From NCBI GenBank assembly GCA_017623675.1, contig JAGAOO010000075.1, positions 1-64,000 on the forward strand: a stretch of DNA of 64,000 nt. The letters are read 5' to 3'. Under the pieces are notes generated by a model. That model saw nothing but the letters and a program-made list of their open reading frames with translations, made no database searches and was not told where the DNA came from. This DNA comes from Lachnospiraceae bacterium. Its GTDB lineage: Bacteria; Bacillota; Clostridia; Lachnospirales; Lachnospiraceae. Position numbers and translations under genes: made by a program. Each line of letters begins with the position of its first letter. Within the stretch, counting starts at the first letter, position 1. Below, in pieces: positions 53,267 through 63,400 of the stretch.

Positions 53267-55030
53267 CTACAAAACATCTCGTTGCTGAAGACTTTGAAAC
53301 GTACCATACAAATCCAGTGTTCCATAGCCCCATAGCTTATTCGGATATGAGACATCCGGTTCTCGCTTAGCCCCCCGGATTAAATATCGTTTTACCGCCT
53401 CTCCATTTATCCGAACCACATTGCTACGAGTTTCTGCCCATTCCATCAGTAATGCGGCTGCTCCGGCAGTATGGGCAGCTGCTATACTACTTCCACTTCT
53501 TCTCGTATAAGCATACCTGCCATCCGGCATTCGTGTAGCGGTAGGTCCATACACATTGACCCCCGGTGCAGCAAAATCCGGTTTGATTCCCCCAACACTG
53601 GTAAACCCTCTGCCTGCCTCTACATATAAGCTGTCTGTTACATGATTGTAAGCAGTGGAACAGGCAGGTCCATCCGCCGTTGATGGCTCTGTTAACGTCA
53701 CTTCCGGTTCCGGTCGTAAAAAATACGTATCTTCAGACAAGAATTCACGAATAGGCATCCAGATATTAAAATCATTCTGAATATTTCCAACCGCATATAC
53801 CCTTATTTTCCATATGCCTTCTGTTGGTTCCTGCATACGTATGAAAATCAACTGTTTTCCTGAAAATTCCTCTACTAATACATAGGAGATTTCTACAACT
53901 GTCCGCTCCAACAGGAAATTTATTTTCTGCTGGAGCAGGAAATTAGGTGGGATTCTGGCAATTATTTCTCCATATGGAGATTCTAACCCTATTGCATAAG
54001 TATTTGGTGTTTCTCCCCACAATTCCAAGATAATTCCCGGTACATTTGCTCCGACATTAATCTCAACCGTTTCATATGCCTCTCCTTCTTCCACGGCTCC
54101 GGAAAAATGCCTTCGTGCATTCCCTTCATTGCCGGCAGGTAGGGATACAAATCTTCCCGGAAATAAATTAACCCTTGTCAAATATTCATTTAAGGCACCT
54201 CTTCCTGCATGGTCACCACTATTGGTTCCTACTCCCAAATAAATACACATGGGCATATGCCATTTAGCAGCCTGATTCAACAGATAATAAACTGCCATCA
54301 TAATGTCGGTTTCCTGATAAACTTCCTCCGAATCAATAAAATAAAAATCTTTCAAATACTGCTTTGCCTGTTTAAGCTTTACCACTACCAATTCTGCCAT
54401 AGGAGCCGCACCGATAAAATCATTTGCCTCATCTTCTCCTCCGGCAATAATACCGGATACAAACGTACCATGTCCGTTAGAATCAACAGAAGGCACAACA
54501 TCAAGAGGATTCCTTGCCTGCAACGCCTGATTAATCATCTCCTCTGTATACTCTGTTCCATAAAAAATATTCTCTGGCGGCGTACCGGTTTGAATACTTT
54601 GATCCCAGATAGCTCGAACTCGTGTTGTCCCATTCACATGTTGAAAAATGGGATTTTGATAATCAATACCTGTATCAATGATTCCTACCAGAATCCTTCT
54701 TCCTTTCAGATTCAACACCGGTTGATTCTGTGCTCTCAAGATACCACTTTCCTCCATGCTGCTGGTATCCATAAGTCCATAACATTTCGGAACCATATAA
54801 TATAATTGCGAAATCACAGACATTAAATTAATGTCCTGACGTTTAATCGTTATTAGTGCCAGATTCTGATCCAGGAATTTTAAACATTCTCCCTGAAAAT
54901 AATCAAGGATTTCCTGTTCATCACCATTATAAGAGATAATATAATCCGCATAGTCATTATCCAGAATCCGTTCTTTACAATTCCCCGGCAACCTATAATT
55001 CGTAAACCGATTCATATCCATACTCTGCAC
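53267..55030 (-). CDS. Subtilisin-like protease (Csp-like)
   Basis: A 587-aa S8-family protease without a signal peptide. The triad is intact: Asp119 (IIDTGID), His187 (NGHGTFVSG) and Ser515 (SGSSIAAAHTAG, where the usual GTSMAAPH is altered). It has an N-terminal prodomain-like part (1-105) and a jelly-roll insertion between His and Ser, as in the clostridial germination proteases CspA/B/C, one of which activates the cortex hydrolase SleC. That role is inferred. The start (GTG at 55030, ATG at 55021 or 55015) is uncertain, since none has a clear ribosome site. Confidence 0.85.
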   Translation of the reverse strand: MQSMDMNRFTNYRLPGNCKERILDNDYADYIISYNGDEQEILDYFQGECLKFLDQNLALITIKRQDINLMSVISQLYYMVPKCYGLMDTSSMEESGILRAQNQPVLNLKGRRILVGIIDTGIDYQNPIFQHVNGTTRVRAIWDQSIQTGTPPENIFYGTEYTEEMINQALQARNPLDVVPSVDSNGHGTFVSGIIAGGEDEANDFIGAAPMAELVVVKLKQAKQYLKDFYFIDSEEVYQETDIMMAVYYLLNQAAKWHMPMCIYLGVGTNSGDHAGRGALNEYLTRVNLFPGRFVSLPAGNEGNARRHFSGAVEEGEAYETVEINVGANVPGIILELWGETPNTYAIGLESPYGEIIARIPPNFLLQQKINFLLERTVVEISYVLVEEFSGKQLIFIRMQEPTEGIWKIRVYAVGNIQNDFNIWMPIREFLSEDTYFLRPEPEVTLTEPSTADGPACSTAYNHVTDSLYVEAGRGFTSVGGIKPDFAAPGVNVYGPTATRMPDGRYAYTRRSGSSIAAAHTAGAAALLMEWAETRSNVVRINGEAVKRYLIRGAKREPDVSYPNKLWGYGTLDLYGTFQSLQQRDVL

Positions 55031-55106
55031 CAGACCATTTATTTCTTTCTATAATATGCAAAGAAACTCCTATATGTCCCCGAAACACTTCCTACCGGAT
55101 TCTAAA

Positions 55107-55135
55107 AAAGGAACCGGCCTTATTCCGGTTCCTTT
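55107..55135 (-). terminator. Terminator of the DivIVA-like gene
   Basis: Perfect 11-bp stem AAAGGAACCGG/CCGGTTCCTTT with a 7-base loop and a run of T after it on the minus strand, 9 bases past the stop codon. Confidence 0.9.
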
Positions 55136-55143
55136 CTCTCTCA

Positions 55144-55887
55144 TTATAAGAACGTAAATCCTTCATCGTCATCATCATCATTACCAATGAGCATACTTTC
55201 ATCTACCTTAACTTCAACTTCTCCTGAATATACTTCATCATCATTCACGTTATCCACACTGGATACAAATGAAAAATCAGTTGTGTCCGACTGCTCCTCT
55301 TTTGCTGCTTTCTCCTTTTCCTGTTTTTCTTTTGCAGCAACATCTTTCAATTCAGCAAAAATATCCTTCGGAGCCTCTGCTTTGACTTCTTCTTTTGATT
55401 CTTCCTTTTTCTTTACCGGTTCATCAAAATCAAAAATAGGTTTTGGAGTAAATCCTTTGGTTGTATCCTTCTCTTCATCCTCAGCCTTTGGCTCCGGTGT
55501 TTCATCTTTTACATCGGATGCATCATCAATATTATCGGCTCCTGCTTTAATCAATTGATCAGTCAGTTTGCTGATTCTCTTCTCAGCTGCATCTAATTCC
55601 CGTCTCAATGCAGCAGCTTCCTTCTTTGCTGCTTCTAATTCTACATTTGCGCGATCCGTTTTTCTTTGTGCCTCTGTAATATCATTCTGTAAATTATATA
55701 ACTTCAAGGCATTCTCCCGATTCGAATCGGATAACTTATTATTCTGATCCTTTAAGACCTGAATCTGTAACTGCAATTCTTCATATGCACTGCCGACTTC
55801 ATTCAAATAAGCATACACTTCTGTCTTATTTAAACCCAAAATAGCACGACCAAACCGTCTGTCACTGGAAACTACTATCTCGTTCAT
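55144..55887 (-). CDS. DivIVA-like coiled-coil protein
   Basis: A 247-aa protein. The start RRFGRAILGLNKTEVYAYLN resembles the DivIVA N-terminal domain that binds curved membrane. It is followed by a coiled coil (about 30-115), then a Lys/Glu-rich disordered part (about 120-205) and an acidic tail (GNDDDDDEGFTFL). It may act in septum placement or polar organisation. GGGAG precedes the start, and a near-match to the 0A box lies upstream. Confidence 0.8.
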   Translation of the reverse strand: MNEIVVSSDRRFGRAILGLNKTEVYAYLNEVGSAYEELQLQIQVLKDQNNKLSDSNRENALKLYNLQNDITEAQRKTDRANVELEAAKKEAAALRRELDAAEKRISKLTDQLIKAGADNIDDASDVKDETPEPKAEDEEKDTTKGFTPKPIFDFDEPVKKKEESKEEVKAEAPKDIFAELKDVAAKEKQEKEKAAKEEQSDTTDFSFVSSVDNVNDDEVYSGEVEVKVDESMLIGNDDDDDEGFTFL

Positions 55888-55911
55888 CCCAAAATCTCCC
55901 TTTCTATGTTA

Positions 55912-55924
55912 ATTCCGACAAAAA
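55912..55924 (-). promoter_or_regulatory. 0A-like box upstream of the DivIVA-like gene
   Basis: TTTTTTGTCGGAA on the minus strand has one mismatch to TTTTGTCRAA, about 30 bases before the start codon. It could reflect chance, as the region is AT-rich. Confidence 0.3.
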
Positions 55925-55994
55925 AACCACAAAAATTTAGCTAAAATGATTATAACAAATTAGAACCAAAACTTCAATACCAAGCTAAGCACTT

Positions 55995-56867
55995 CTATGC
56001 ATTCTTTTTCTGAATTGTTCCCCTATTTTTAGGTGCAACTTTTTCCGGATATTGCTCCATGATATATTCATTGATTTCTCCACCCCATAATGCAAGGTTC
56101 ATCATCAAATATACCCAGACCATAGCAATTGCAATACCTGCCAAGCTCCCATATACCTTAGAATAATTACTAAAGTGATTAATATAGATAGAAAATCCAA
56201 AGGATACAATAATCCATGACAGGGATGCAAATAAAGCTCCCGGTGTTGCCTGTTTTAAAGTAATCTTATGATTCGGAAGTCCTTTATACATAATTACAAA
56301 CACGAAAAAAAATAATACAAAACCAGTCACTACCCGAATACTAAGAATCAAGGTAGCAATATTGTTCATAAAAGGCATCTGTACGGAAATAAACTGATAA
56401 AGGGAATTACCAAATACAAACACAATTAATACAATTACCAATGCAACTGCAACAATTAATGTATGAAAGGTTGCAATACTCCGAAGTACCAGATAATTTC
56501 TGGATTCCTCTGTTCGATAGACAGAATTCAGTCCGTTACTAATGGAAAGAATTCCTCTGGATGCCGACCAGAGGGCCGTAATAATGGATAACCATAGCCA
56601 GGTACCATTGGAATTATTAATCAACTCCTTAACAATTTTCAGAATCCAGCTTCCAATTTCATTTGGTAGAATCTCCTGTAATATCAGAATCACATCTAAC
56701 TGTTCTAATGGTAAGAAACGAGTTAAATCCAAAATCAGAATCATAAAGGGGAACACCGACAAAATCAGAAAAAAGGCTGCCTGCGTTGCATAAGCTGATA
56801 CATGATCTTCTTTAATTCGCACAGTAAACTCCCGTATTATCTTAATTGCTTGATTCATTCTATCCAC
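55995..56867 (-). CDS. YihY/BrkB-family membrane protein
   Basis: A 290-aa protein with about six membrane helices. The N-terminal HVSAYATQAAFFLILSVFPF and the central LWSASRGILSISNGLN are the family signature. Members were once called ribonuclease BN by error; their role is not known (transport or envelope function). It follows the SpoIID-like gene by 9 bases. Confidence 0.92.
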   Translation of the reverse strand: MDRMNQAIKIIREFTVRIKEDHVSAYATQAAFFLILSVFPFMILILDLTRFLPLEQLDVILILQEILPNEIGSWILKIVKELINNSNGTWLWLSIITALWSASRGILSISNGLNSVYRTEESRNYLVLRSIATFHTLIVAVALVIVLIVFVFGNSLYQFISVQMPFMNNIATLILSIRVVTGFVLFFFVFVIMYKGLPNHKITLKQATPGALFASLSWIIVSFGFSIYINHFSNYSKVYGSLAGIAIAMVWVYLMMNLALWGGEINEYIMEQYPEKVAPKNRGTIQKKNA

Positions 56868-56876
56868 CTATTTCAC

Positions 56877-59198
56877 TTACTGATATATATTTACAATCTC
56901 CACATCTGTATAATAATGCTGAATGATTTCCTCTGCTGAATACCCTAATTCTGTCATGGCCTTGGTTCCATTCTGGCTCATACCTACTCCATGGCCAAAG
57001 CCTCCTCCTACAATTAAGAAGTTCCCTTCCCCATCCTTGGTTACATAATAGAATGGACTTGGCAACAAACTCCACTCAACCGATTCTGAACCATCCTGCC
57101 TCCGAATCGTAACCGCAATTGGTGTCATCAAGGCTCTTGCATTGGTCTGCCCACTTACCTTTATCGTTGCATTTGAACCAACAATTGTAATCTCCTTTAC
57201 AATTCCACTCTTTCCCCGAGCGGTAACTGTTATATCCTTCACATCTCCAATGCTTGTGATTGGCTGACTGGAATAAGAACCATCTGACTGTAAGGTTAGA
57301 ATCTTATCCGGATTCACCTCATATCTCTGAGTCAACGTTGCTTGAATTGCTTCCGTCATTTCCTCCGGCGTATATACAATACTCCAGCGATACATAGAAT
57401 AATCTTTTTCATATGTATCATACTTACTGCTGTCATCTATAAAACTTCGAAATGCTGTTTCATCCGAGAAATCCACTTCCGGTGCATTTTCACATTCCAA
57501 TTTATCCTGTAAATACGGCAACGGTTCTCCATCCCACACATCACTATTATTACAAGTGGTTCCACAGGAAGTAGAAAAGAAATAAGCAGCAATTACCTCT
57601 CCATTATAGAACGGAACCATTCCATAAGTATCCTTAACTGCCAATATGGATTCTTCACTTTCTGCTACTGCATTATATACCTGAGTCATGGTACTATCGT
57701 CCAAATGTGCACCATATTTTGCATAGGTTCCATCCATCATTTTCGCATATGCATATCCTCTGGCACAAATTGCCTGCACTTGCAATGCTTCCTCTCCATA
57801 AGAGGTTGGCATCTCACTTGGCACTACTGTATATAAGTATTCTTCCAGACTTAATTCATTTACAATTGTCAAACCACTATCTCCATAAGGAGCCACCTCA
57901 ATAGTTCCTCTGTAAGAAGGCTGGATTCCATTTCGGGTAATCGATAACACCTGAAGCTTTCCATTCTCCTCATTTGGCGATAGCAGAACACGCCCACTTG
58001 CCATATAGCCACAGGTCATAGTTAACGTAACCTCTTCCCCTGCCTCAAATACCTTCTCCTGATCGTTAAACTTCATGGTGAATGGACAGTCTGCAGTCAG
58101 AATCACTGCATCATGAATTAAAGAGGTATAATCACTATTTCCTAAAACAACTCGTATATTCTCTGCATGAATTGGCTCTGTAATCAAGGCAGCTTCAATG
58201 ACCCCATCTGCCACAACAAAATTCGTAGTGGAATATCCTACCAAAATCTGTGAGGTTGGTTCCACTGCTAATTCTCCATATATCTTATAGATTCTATAAT
58301 GTTCAGAAAGCTTTAATTTCCCATAGCCACTCACTTCTACTTCATTTTCTGCCACAGCTAACACCTTTGCAGTGATAACATCTGATTTCATTATAATATC
58401 TGTTACTCCCTGACTGGTGATATAGATATCTGCCAAGGTAGAAGCTACCGGTTTCTCCTCTTCTTTCAGATTCAAATTACAAGAAAATGCTTTATGATAT
58501 CCATTCATGAATACCTTCAATTCTGATTCACTGGATTCTTCTATCCAAACGTTTGAAAGCAAAACTGCTTCTGTTCCTTCTCCGGTATAGTCGAATATAA
58601 CACCATCCGATACATATACTCGAATGATAGTATCCTCTGAATTCTGCAACTGATTCACAAGCTGCTCCTGTCGCAGGGTGTCAAACCCTTGAACCAGCAG
58701 TTTTTCCTCCTGAGTAATCAACCAAAGCTGACCGGTTCCCTCGTCAGCTTCCTCTAATACCGTATCTAACACTAAAAGATTCTCAACCCTAACTGCATCC
58801 GTACCGGTCTTATGAATTAAATACTCATAGAAGCATTGAAATTCCTTTCTGGAAAGAATCCTTTTATCCTTCTTATCTGTCAGAAATACAAGAGAGGTTT
58901 CTGCATTTGATTCATTCATTACTTCTCCCTGAATCTGCTCCTCACTCATCCCTAACAGCTTTTGTAAAACATATTTGGCATCACCAACCGTAAACCCTTT
59001 TGTACCATTCTCCTCCAGGTCCAAAACAGCATTGCCATTGTTCATTCGTTCCAACATACTGTTTGCTTCCTGACGATTATAATATGTATCCGGCTGAACA
59101 ACTCGGAAGAAAATCTGATGAATCAGTACACCTCCTATGATACCTGCCACAGACAAAACGATTGCAATTATTATTCCTATCTTTTTTCCTAATTTCAA
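56877..59198 (-). CDS. SpoIID/LytB-domain protein
   Basis: A 773-aa protein with an N-terminal membrane anchor (about 7-29), a long region (about 40-420) of unknown fold and a C-terminal SpoIID/LytB domain (LSLEEYLYTVVPSEMPTSYG, ALQVQAICARGYAYAKM, STSCGTTCNNSDVW, ending GGGFGHGVGMSQNG). SpoIID is a lytic transglycosylase in engulfment; this protein is about twice the size, so it is a relative not the standard SpoIID. The start is TTG at 59198, with GAGG at 8 bases. Confidence 0.88.
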   Translation of the reverse strand: MKLGKKIGIIIAIVLSVAGIIGGVLIHQIFFRVVQPDTYYNRQEANSMLERMNNGNAVLDLEENGTKGFTVGDAKYVLQKLLGMSEEQIQGEVMNESNAETSLVFLTDKKDKRILSRKEFQCFYEYLIHKTGTDAVRVENLLVLDTVLEEADEGTGQLWLITQEEKLLVQGFDTLRQEQLVNQLQNSEDTIIRVYVSDGVIFDYTGEGTEAVLLSNVWIEESSESELKVFMNGYHKAFSCNLNLKEEEKPVASTLADIYITSQGVTDIIMKSDVITAKVLAVAENEVEVSGYGKLKLSEHYRIYKIYGELAVEPTSQILVGYSTTNFVVADGVIEAALITEPIHAENIRVVLGNSDYTSLIHDAVILTADCPFTMKFNDQEKVFEAGEEVTLTMTCGYMASGRVLLSPNEENGKLQVLSITRNGIQPSYRGTIEVAPYGDSGLTIVNELSLEEYLYTVVPSEMPTSYGEEALQVQAICARGYAYAKMMDGTYAKYGAHLDDSTMTQVYNAVAESEESILAVKDTYGMVPFYNGEVIAAYFFSTSCGTTCNNSDVWDGEPLPYLQDKLECENAPEVDFSDETAFRSFIDDSSKYDTYEKDYSMYRWSIVYTPEEMTEAIQATLTQRYEVNPDKILTLQSDGSYSSQPITSIGDVKDITVTARGKSGIVKEITIVGSNATIKVSGQTNARALMTPIAVTIRRQDGSESVEWSLLPSPFYYVTKDGEGNFLIVGGGFGHGVGMSQNGTKAMTELGYSAEEIIQHYYTDVEIVNIYQ

Positions 59199-59303
59199 TC
59201 TTATATCCTCTGATTTCTAAATTATTGTCATTAAATTATTATACTTATTATTTTCAATCATCATTTCCATTATAATGAAATCCGGGTTCCAAGATGCATT
59301 AAC

Positions 59304-59335
59304 GATAAAAAGCAGCATTTCTGCTGCTTTTTATC
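59304..59335 (-). terminator. Terminator of the 6S-like RNA
   Basis: A perfect 14-bp stem GATAAAAAGCAGCA/TGCTGCTTTTTATC with a TTTC loop; the descending arm supplies the T run on the minus strand. Confidence 0.85.
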
Positions 59336-59500
59336 CTTAAGTAACACCCAAAATGCCGGTTCCCTCTTTTGACTCCTAGCATAGCTAGGTGGGTATCCGC
59401 ATCCGGCTTCCTGTCTTCCACTGCAAACGGAGGCTTGACATTTCACCATGAAATATAAGATTCCCGTATCAATGAATGTAGGTTCAAAATTAAGGGAATT
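59336..59500 (-). ncRNA. ssrS: 6S RNA (probable)
   Basis: The minus strand has the arrangement of 6S RNA, which binds RNA polymerase and mimics an open promoter. On the 3' side, GGATACCCACCTAGC, a TATG loop and GCTAGGAGTCAAAAGAGG form the apical hairpin; GCCGG pairs with CCGGC; and the 5' CCTTAA pairs with the 3' TTAAGG to close the molecule. A strong promoter and a terminator bracket it. The transcript from that promoter would carry ~60 extra 5' bases that may be processed. A covariance model search would settle the class. Confidence 0.65.
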
Positions 59501-59565
59501 GTCGTACATTTCAGGCTTTCATAGCCTGTAACTTTCCAGCAACATGTGTCACCTTTATTATGGCT

Positions 59566-59594
59566 ACTATACCATATTCATATGTAAAACTCAA
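59566..59594 (-). promoter_or_regulatory. Promoter of the 6S-like RNA
   Basis: On the minus strand TTGAGT (59594-59589), a 17-base spacer and TATAGT (59571-59566). Transcription would start near 59558. Confidence 0.7.
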
Positions 59595-59648
59595 GTAAAT
59601 TATTCAGAATCAGACCTCAATCTTGCCTTAATTCTTGCATCCATTCCA

Positions 59649-60308
59649 TTATTCCGGACTATGAATCAAGATTTCAACTTCTTTATGTCCATAGCTCATA
59701 ATCTTGCTACGAATATGTGCTTTCATCTCTTCATTACAGTTCACGCTTACCATATCATACAACTGCATGACATATTCCGTCCAGCAGTCATAAATCTCTG
59801 CCCGAATTTCAGCATCATCTGCCTCTTCTGCAGTCGCCGCAATCTCGTCATCATCCTGGAGCATCAGCTCTTCTACTGCCTCATCAAAATCAAAATCGAA
59901 ATCATCATATTCATCATCAATTTCATAAGGATTGGTAATTATTTCTACCGGCTTGGCTTCTCCATAAGCAATTCGCTCTAACTCCTCTGTTCGAACTAAC
60001 GCACAGTCATACATCTCAATAATCAATGCCTTAATACATTCCTGCTCTGTTTCAAAATAATGATATAATCGCTCTACCGGCATATCCTTCGGACAATCCT
60101 CAACCTCCCGGATGTTATACCAGTAATTCTTTGCACAGGCAATGGTTCTTTGACGAATAGATTTCTGTTTTTCCCGAATAGCCACACTATGCTTCTCTCG
60201 TTTCTTATCCATTCCATGTGAAATAAACTTACAGGTCCATATAATTAAATACACCAATACCACAGCTAATACGACTGTACATATGGTATTACCAATTGAA
60301 TCGAACAT
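59649..60308 (-). CDS. Membrane-anchored acidic protein of unknown function
   Basis: A 219-aa protein with an N-terminal membrane helix (about 8-28), a basic segment (KKREKHSVAIREKQKSIRQR) and a long acidic C-terminal half (DDEYDDFDFDFDEAVEEL near 132-150). No family is recognised. AAGG precedes the start. It lies upstream of the 6S-like RNA. Confidence 0.7.
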   Translation of the reverse strand: MFDSIGNTICTVVLAVVLVYLIIWTCKFISHGMDKKREKHSVAIREKQKSIRQRTIACAKNYWYNIREVEDCPKDMPVERLYHYFETEQECIKALIIEMYDCALVRTEELERIAYGEAKPVEIITNPYEIDDEYDDFDFDFDEAVEELMLQDDDEIAATAEEADDAEIRAEIYDCWTEYVMQLYDMVSVNCNEEMKAHIRSKIMSYGHKEVEILIHSPE

Positions 60309-60412
60309 AATTGTACCTTCCTTATATTATCACTAACTGAACAAGCCTAAGCCAATGGCATATGTTCTTGATTATTATACAACAGATAAGATGGAGATTT
60401 CAACAAAGAAAA

Positions 60413-60446
60413 AGCAGCTTCTATGAAAACTCCATAGAAAGCTGCT
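60413..60446 (-). terminator. Terminator of the large secreted protein gene
   Basis: Stem AGCAGCTT.CTATG with CATAG.AAAGCTGCT (small bulge), followed on the minus strand by TTTTTCTTTG, 14 bases after the stop codon. Confidence 0.8.
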
Positions 60447-60460
60447 CTTCCTAAAGCATA

Positions 60461-63400
60461 TTATGTTAAATCTAATAACTGCTCTTTTAGATTAATTCTT
60501 ATACGCTTGTAAACCGGTTCTGTCTGACCACTCAGTGTAACCTTAATTACAATATACGTATACTTATTATCATACTTCTCAAAGTATGATTTCTGAGTTA
60601 CCATTCCCGGCCAGTTAATACTGGTTATTTGATAAATACTATTCTTACCGTTTTCCTTGGTATTCAAATAATCTATCAAATCACTCTTATTGCCAGGTAT
60701 TGGTATCAGGACATGGGAATCATTCTCATGATAATCATTGTCTGGACTTGCTCCTGAAGCCGGCTTAACATAATCCAAATCGTAATAAATCTGAATATCA
60801 GTTACCTGTTGTCCCGGTTCCAAATCAATCATACTGAAACCAAATTCCGGATAAGAATTAATACTTGTAACATCAATATAATATTCACCGGTAATGTCCT
60901 GCTTAACAACCGTACCATTCGGAGCTAATGTACCATCCGGATCATACAAAGCAATGTCTGGATTAGATACAGGTTCCGTATAAGTACTCTTATTTACCAA
61001 ATTAACCAAAACATTAATGAATAATCGACGTTCATCATTATTATTCCGGCTTGGTCCGGTAATTGCTGCATGACCAGCACCACAATAGGTTACATTACCC
61101 TTAGAATAAATATAATAGTTATTCATACCATCCTTTGGTGAGGCCGCATACATAGATGAATTCTGCTTAACATTATTATAATCAATAGTACCCGTATAAT
61201 TCGCCAATGAAACTATTTTATCACCTACTTGCATTGAGCTATCACCTGCTAAAGTATACCAGGTGGTCACTGAATCATCTTCCAAATCCAATGCAAAGGT
61301 CTGACAATGGGTTGGTGAAATTGTCAGGTCTGACTTTATATAATATGGGTAAGTGGTAACAATACCACGATTTACCTGTACAGCCTTTGTGGTTCCTGTC
61401 AACTTCAATGCCATTGCAGGATTAACGTTCCATGACATTTGTACAGTAACTTCAGATTCTTCATACATATATGTTGCACCAAGCACTGCATTGGTACGAC
61501 ATATAATTGCACCATTTGTCAAACCTGAATAGCCAATTTTTAGCTTATCCTTTCCCATCTCAGATAAATTGATTTTACCTAATATAGTGTTTCTATCTGA
61601 ATCACCAGAACCTTGCGTCACAAATTCATCTGATTTCGCTTTCCATTCTGCAGCACTATATGGATCTGTTTTACCAAAATTATAATCTGTTGCAATAGAT
61701 GAGACATAATAACGATTTGCCATATAATTCTGATATACAGCATCATTAGTCAATCCCCGTTTTGCACGTTCATCTGCACTTAGTTCCGCATTCATTTTAG
61801 CAACAAAGGCTTCAGAAACTGCAGGGTCTTCTGTAAAATGGAATCGATCCATACCAACAATTTCCCGCATAGCCTCTGTAAAATTCAATGAAAAGCTATT
61901 TTCATCAAACTTGGATAAGCTATCATGTGTTAACAAAATACTACCCGCTTTTAACTGTTTATCTTCTGAAACTCCATCTAGTTTTGGAGGATTCATAAAT
62001 GCCTGAAATGCTTTGCATGCATTGTCACTATAATCATAACCATTCTTCAAATCATCCAAGAATCCAAAGCAGATAACATCATAGTTTCTACGCAAAAATT
62101 CTTCCGGACCATAAGATAACAGACTGTAATGTCTCCACTCACGATAAGCTGTAATCTTGGCATCATTCAAAACTCTATATTCTTCATATGCCTTCTTAAT
62201 TGCAACCCTATTAGCATCTGAATCATCATTTATATTCTGTGCTATACACTGTGCATAAAAGATTTTAAAGTAATCTCCACTATTATACGCAGTTTCCAAT
62301 GCATACATATCATGTTCACTCAAACCACCTCGGGTGATATAGCCCTGAATCAATCTCTTTAATTCATTTTCTTTATTAACTAAGTCAACATATGGGTCAA
62401 TATCATCACCAACATTGGTATATGTCTTACCATAATTTTGCTGCATATACTTCATATATTCATTTCTTGCAACAACAGCATTTTCTTTATATTCAGTGCG
62501 TTCAGAATCCGTAAGTGTTGCCGCCATATAAGAATAATACTCTATATCATCCAGATACATAATATCTAAGGTAAGGTCATAATCATCTGCTATCTCATCT
62601 ACATAATTATAACCCCAATCCTCACGATTATTTGCTGTATCAAATCGGTTCAATCCCAAATGTGGCTGATATAACCCTAATTGAACACCTGTACCTGCAT
62701 CCTGTCTCACATATTGACCTGAACCAACATTTTCGTATGAATAGAAGTAACCTTCTGCATAAGTTGTAAAAGCATAACCGCCCCCACCAACACTGCCACT
62801 ATACTTATATGTAATACCATCTGTTATCGTCTTATCACTCTCATAATATCCTGTATCATCTAAAGATGAATATAAGTAATCATTACCCGCAGCCTGCTGA
62901 TAATTTATATCAAGATACAAGGAGTGACCATCCTGAATATTTCCTCCCTTATTAAATCCTGCCGTATCTTTTCTAGCCGCATTATTATACGCCATATTAT
63001 AAGTTCCATTATCTGCTAACGATAGTGGCATAATTTCCAAAATAGTTGCCGACTTCTTTGGCTTATTTTCACGGGCAATACATGTAATATCTGAGGTTGA
63101 AGTTGAAAGTGCTTGTTCAGTGATTTTTCCATCAGTATATAGTGTATCCACAACAACAATCTGCCAACTAACAGCTCCCCAGAAGGTACTATCTATTGTA
63201 TAAGTCAACTTATTCCCTTTACTTAAGTCAATGGATGTCACTTGCTCCGTTGCCAAATCAAATTCAGCGTTATCATTTTTATCTTTTAACAATACCGCAT
63301 AATATCTACCCGGAGTCAATTGTGAAGAATCCACATTAACCAAATCAATGGTCCAATACAAGTATTTGCCTGACTCTAAATCTTTTGTTTTCAATAACGT

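Noticed and set aside
54209-54805. 198-codon open frame on the plus strand
   Set aside because: Antisense to the subtilase gene, with biased composition and no ribosome site.
59270-59509. 79-codon open frame over the 6S-like RNA
   Set aside because: Its sequence is explained by the hairpins of the RNA and the terminator; no ribosome site.
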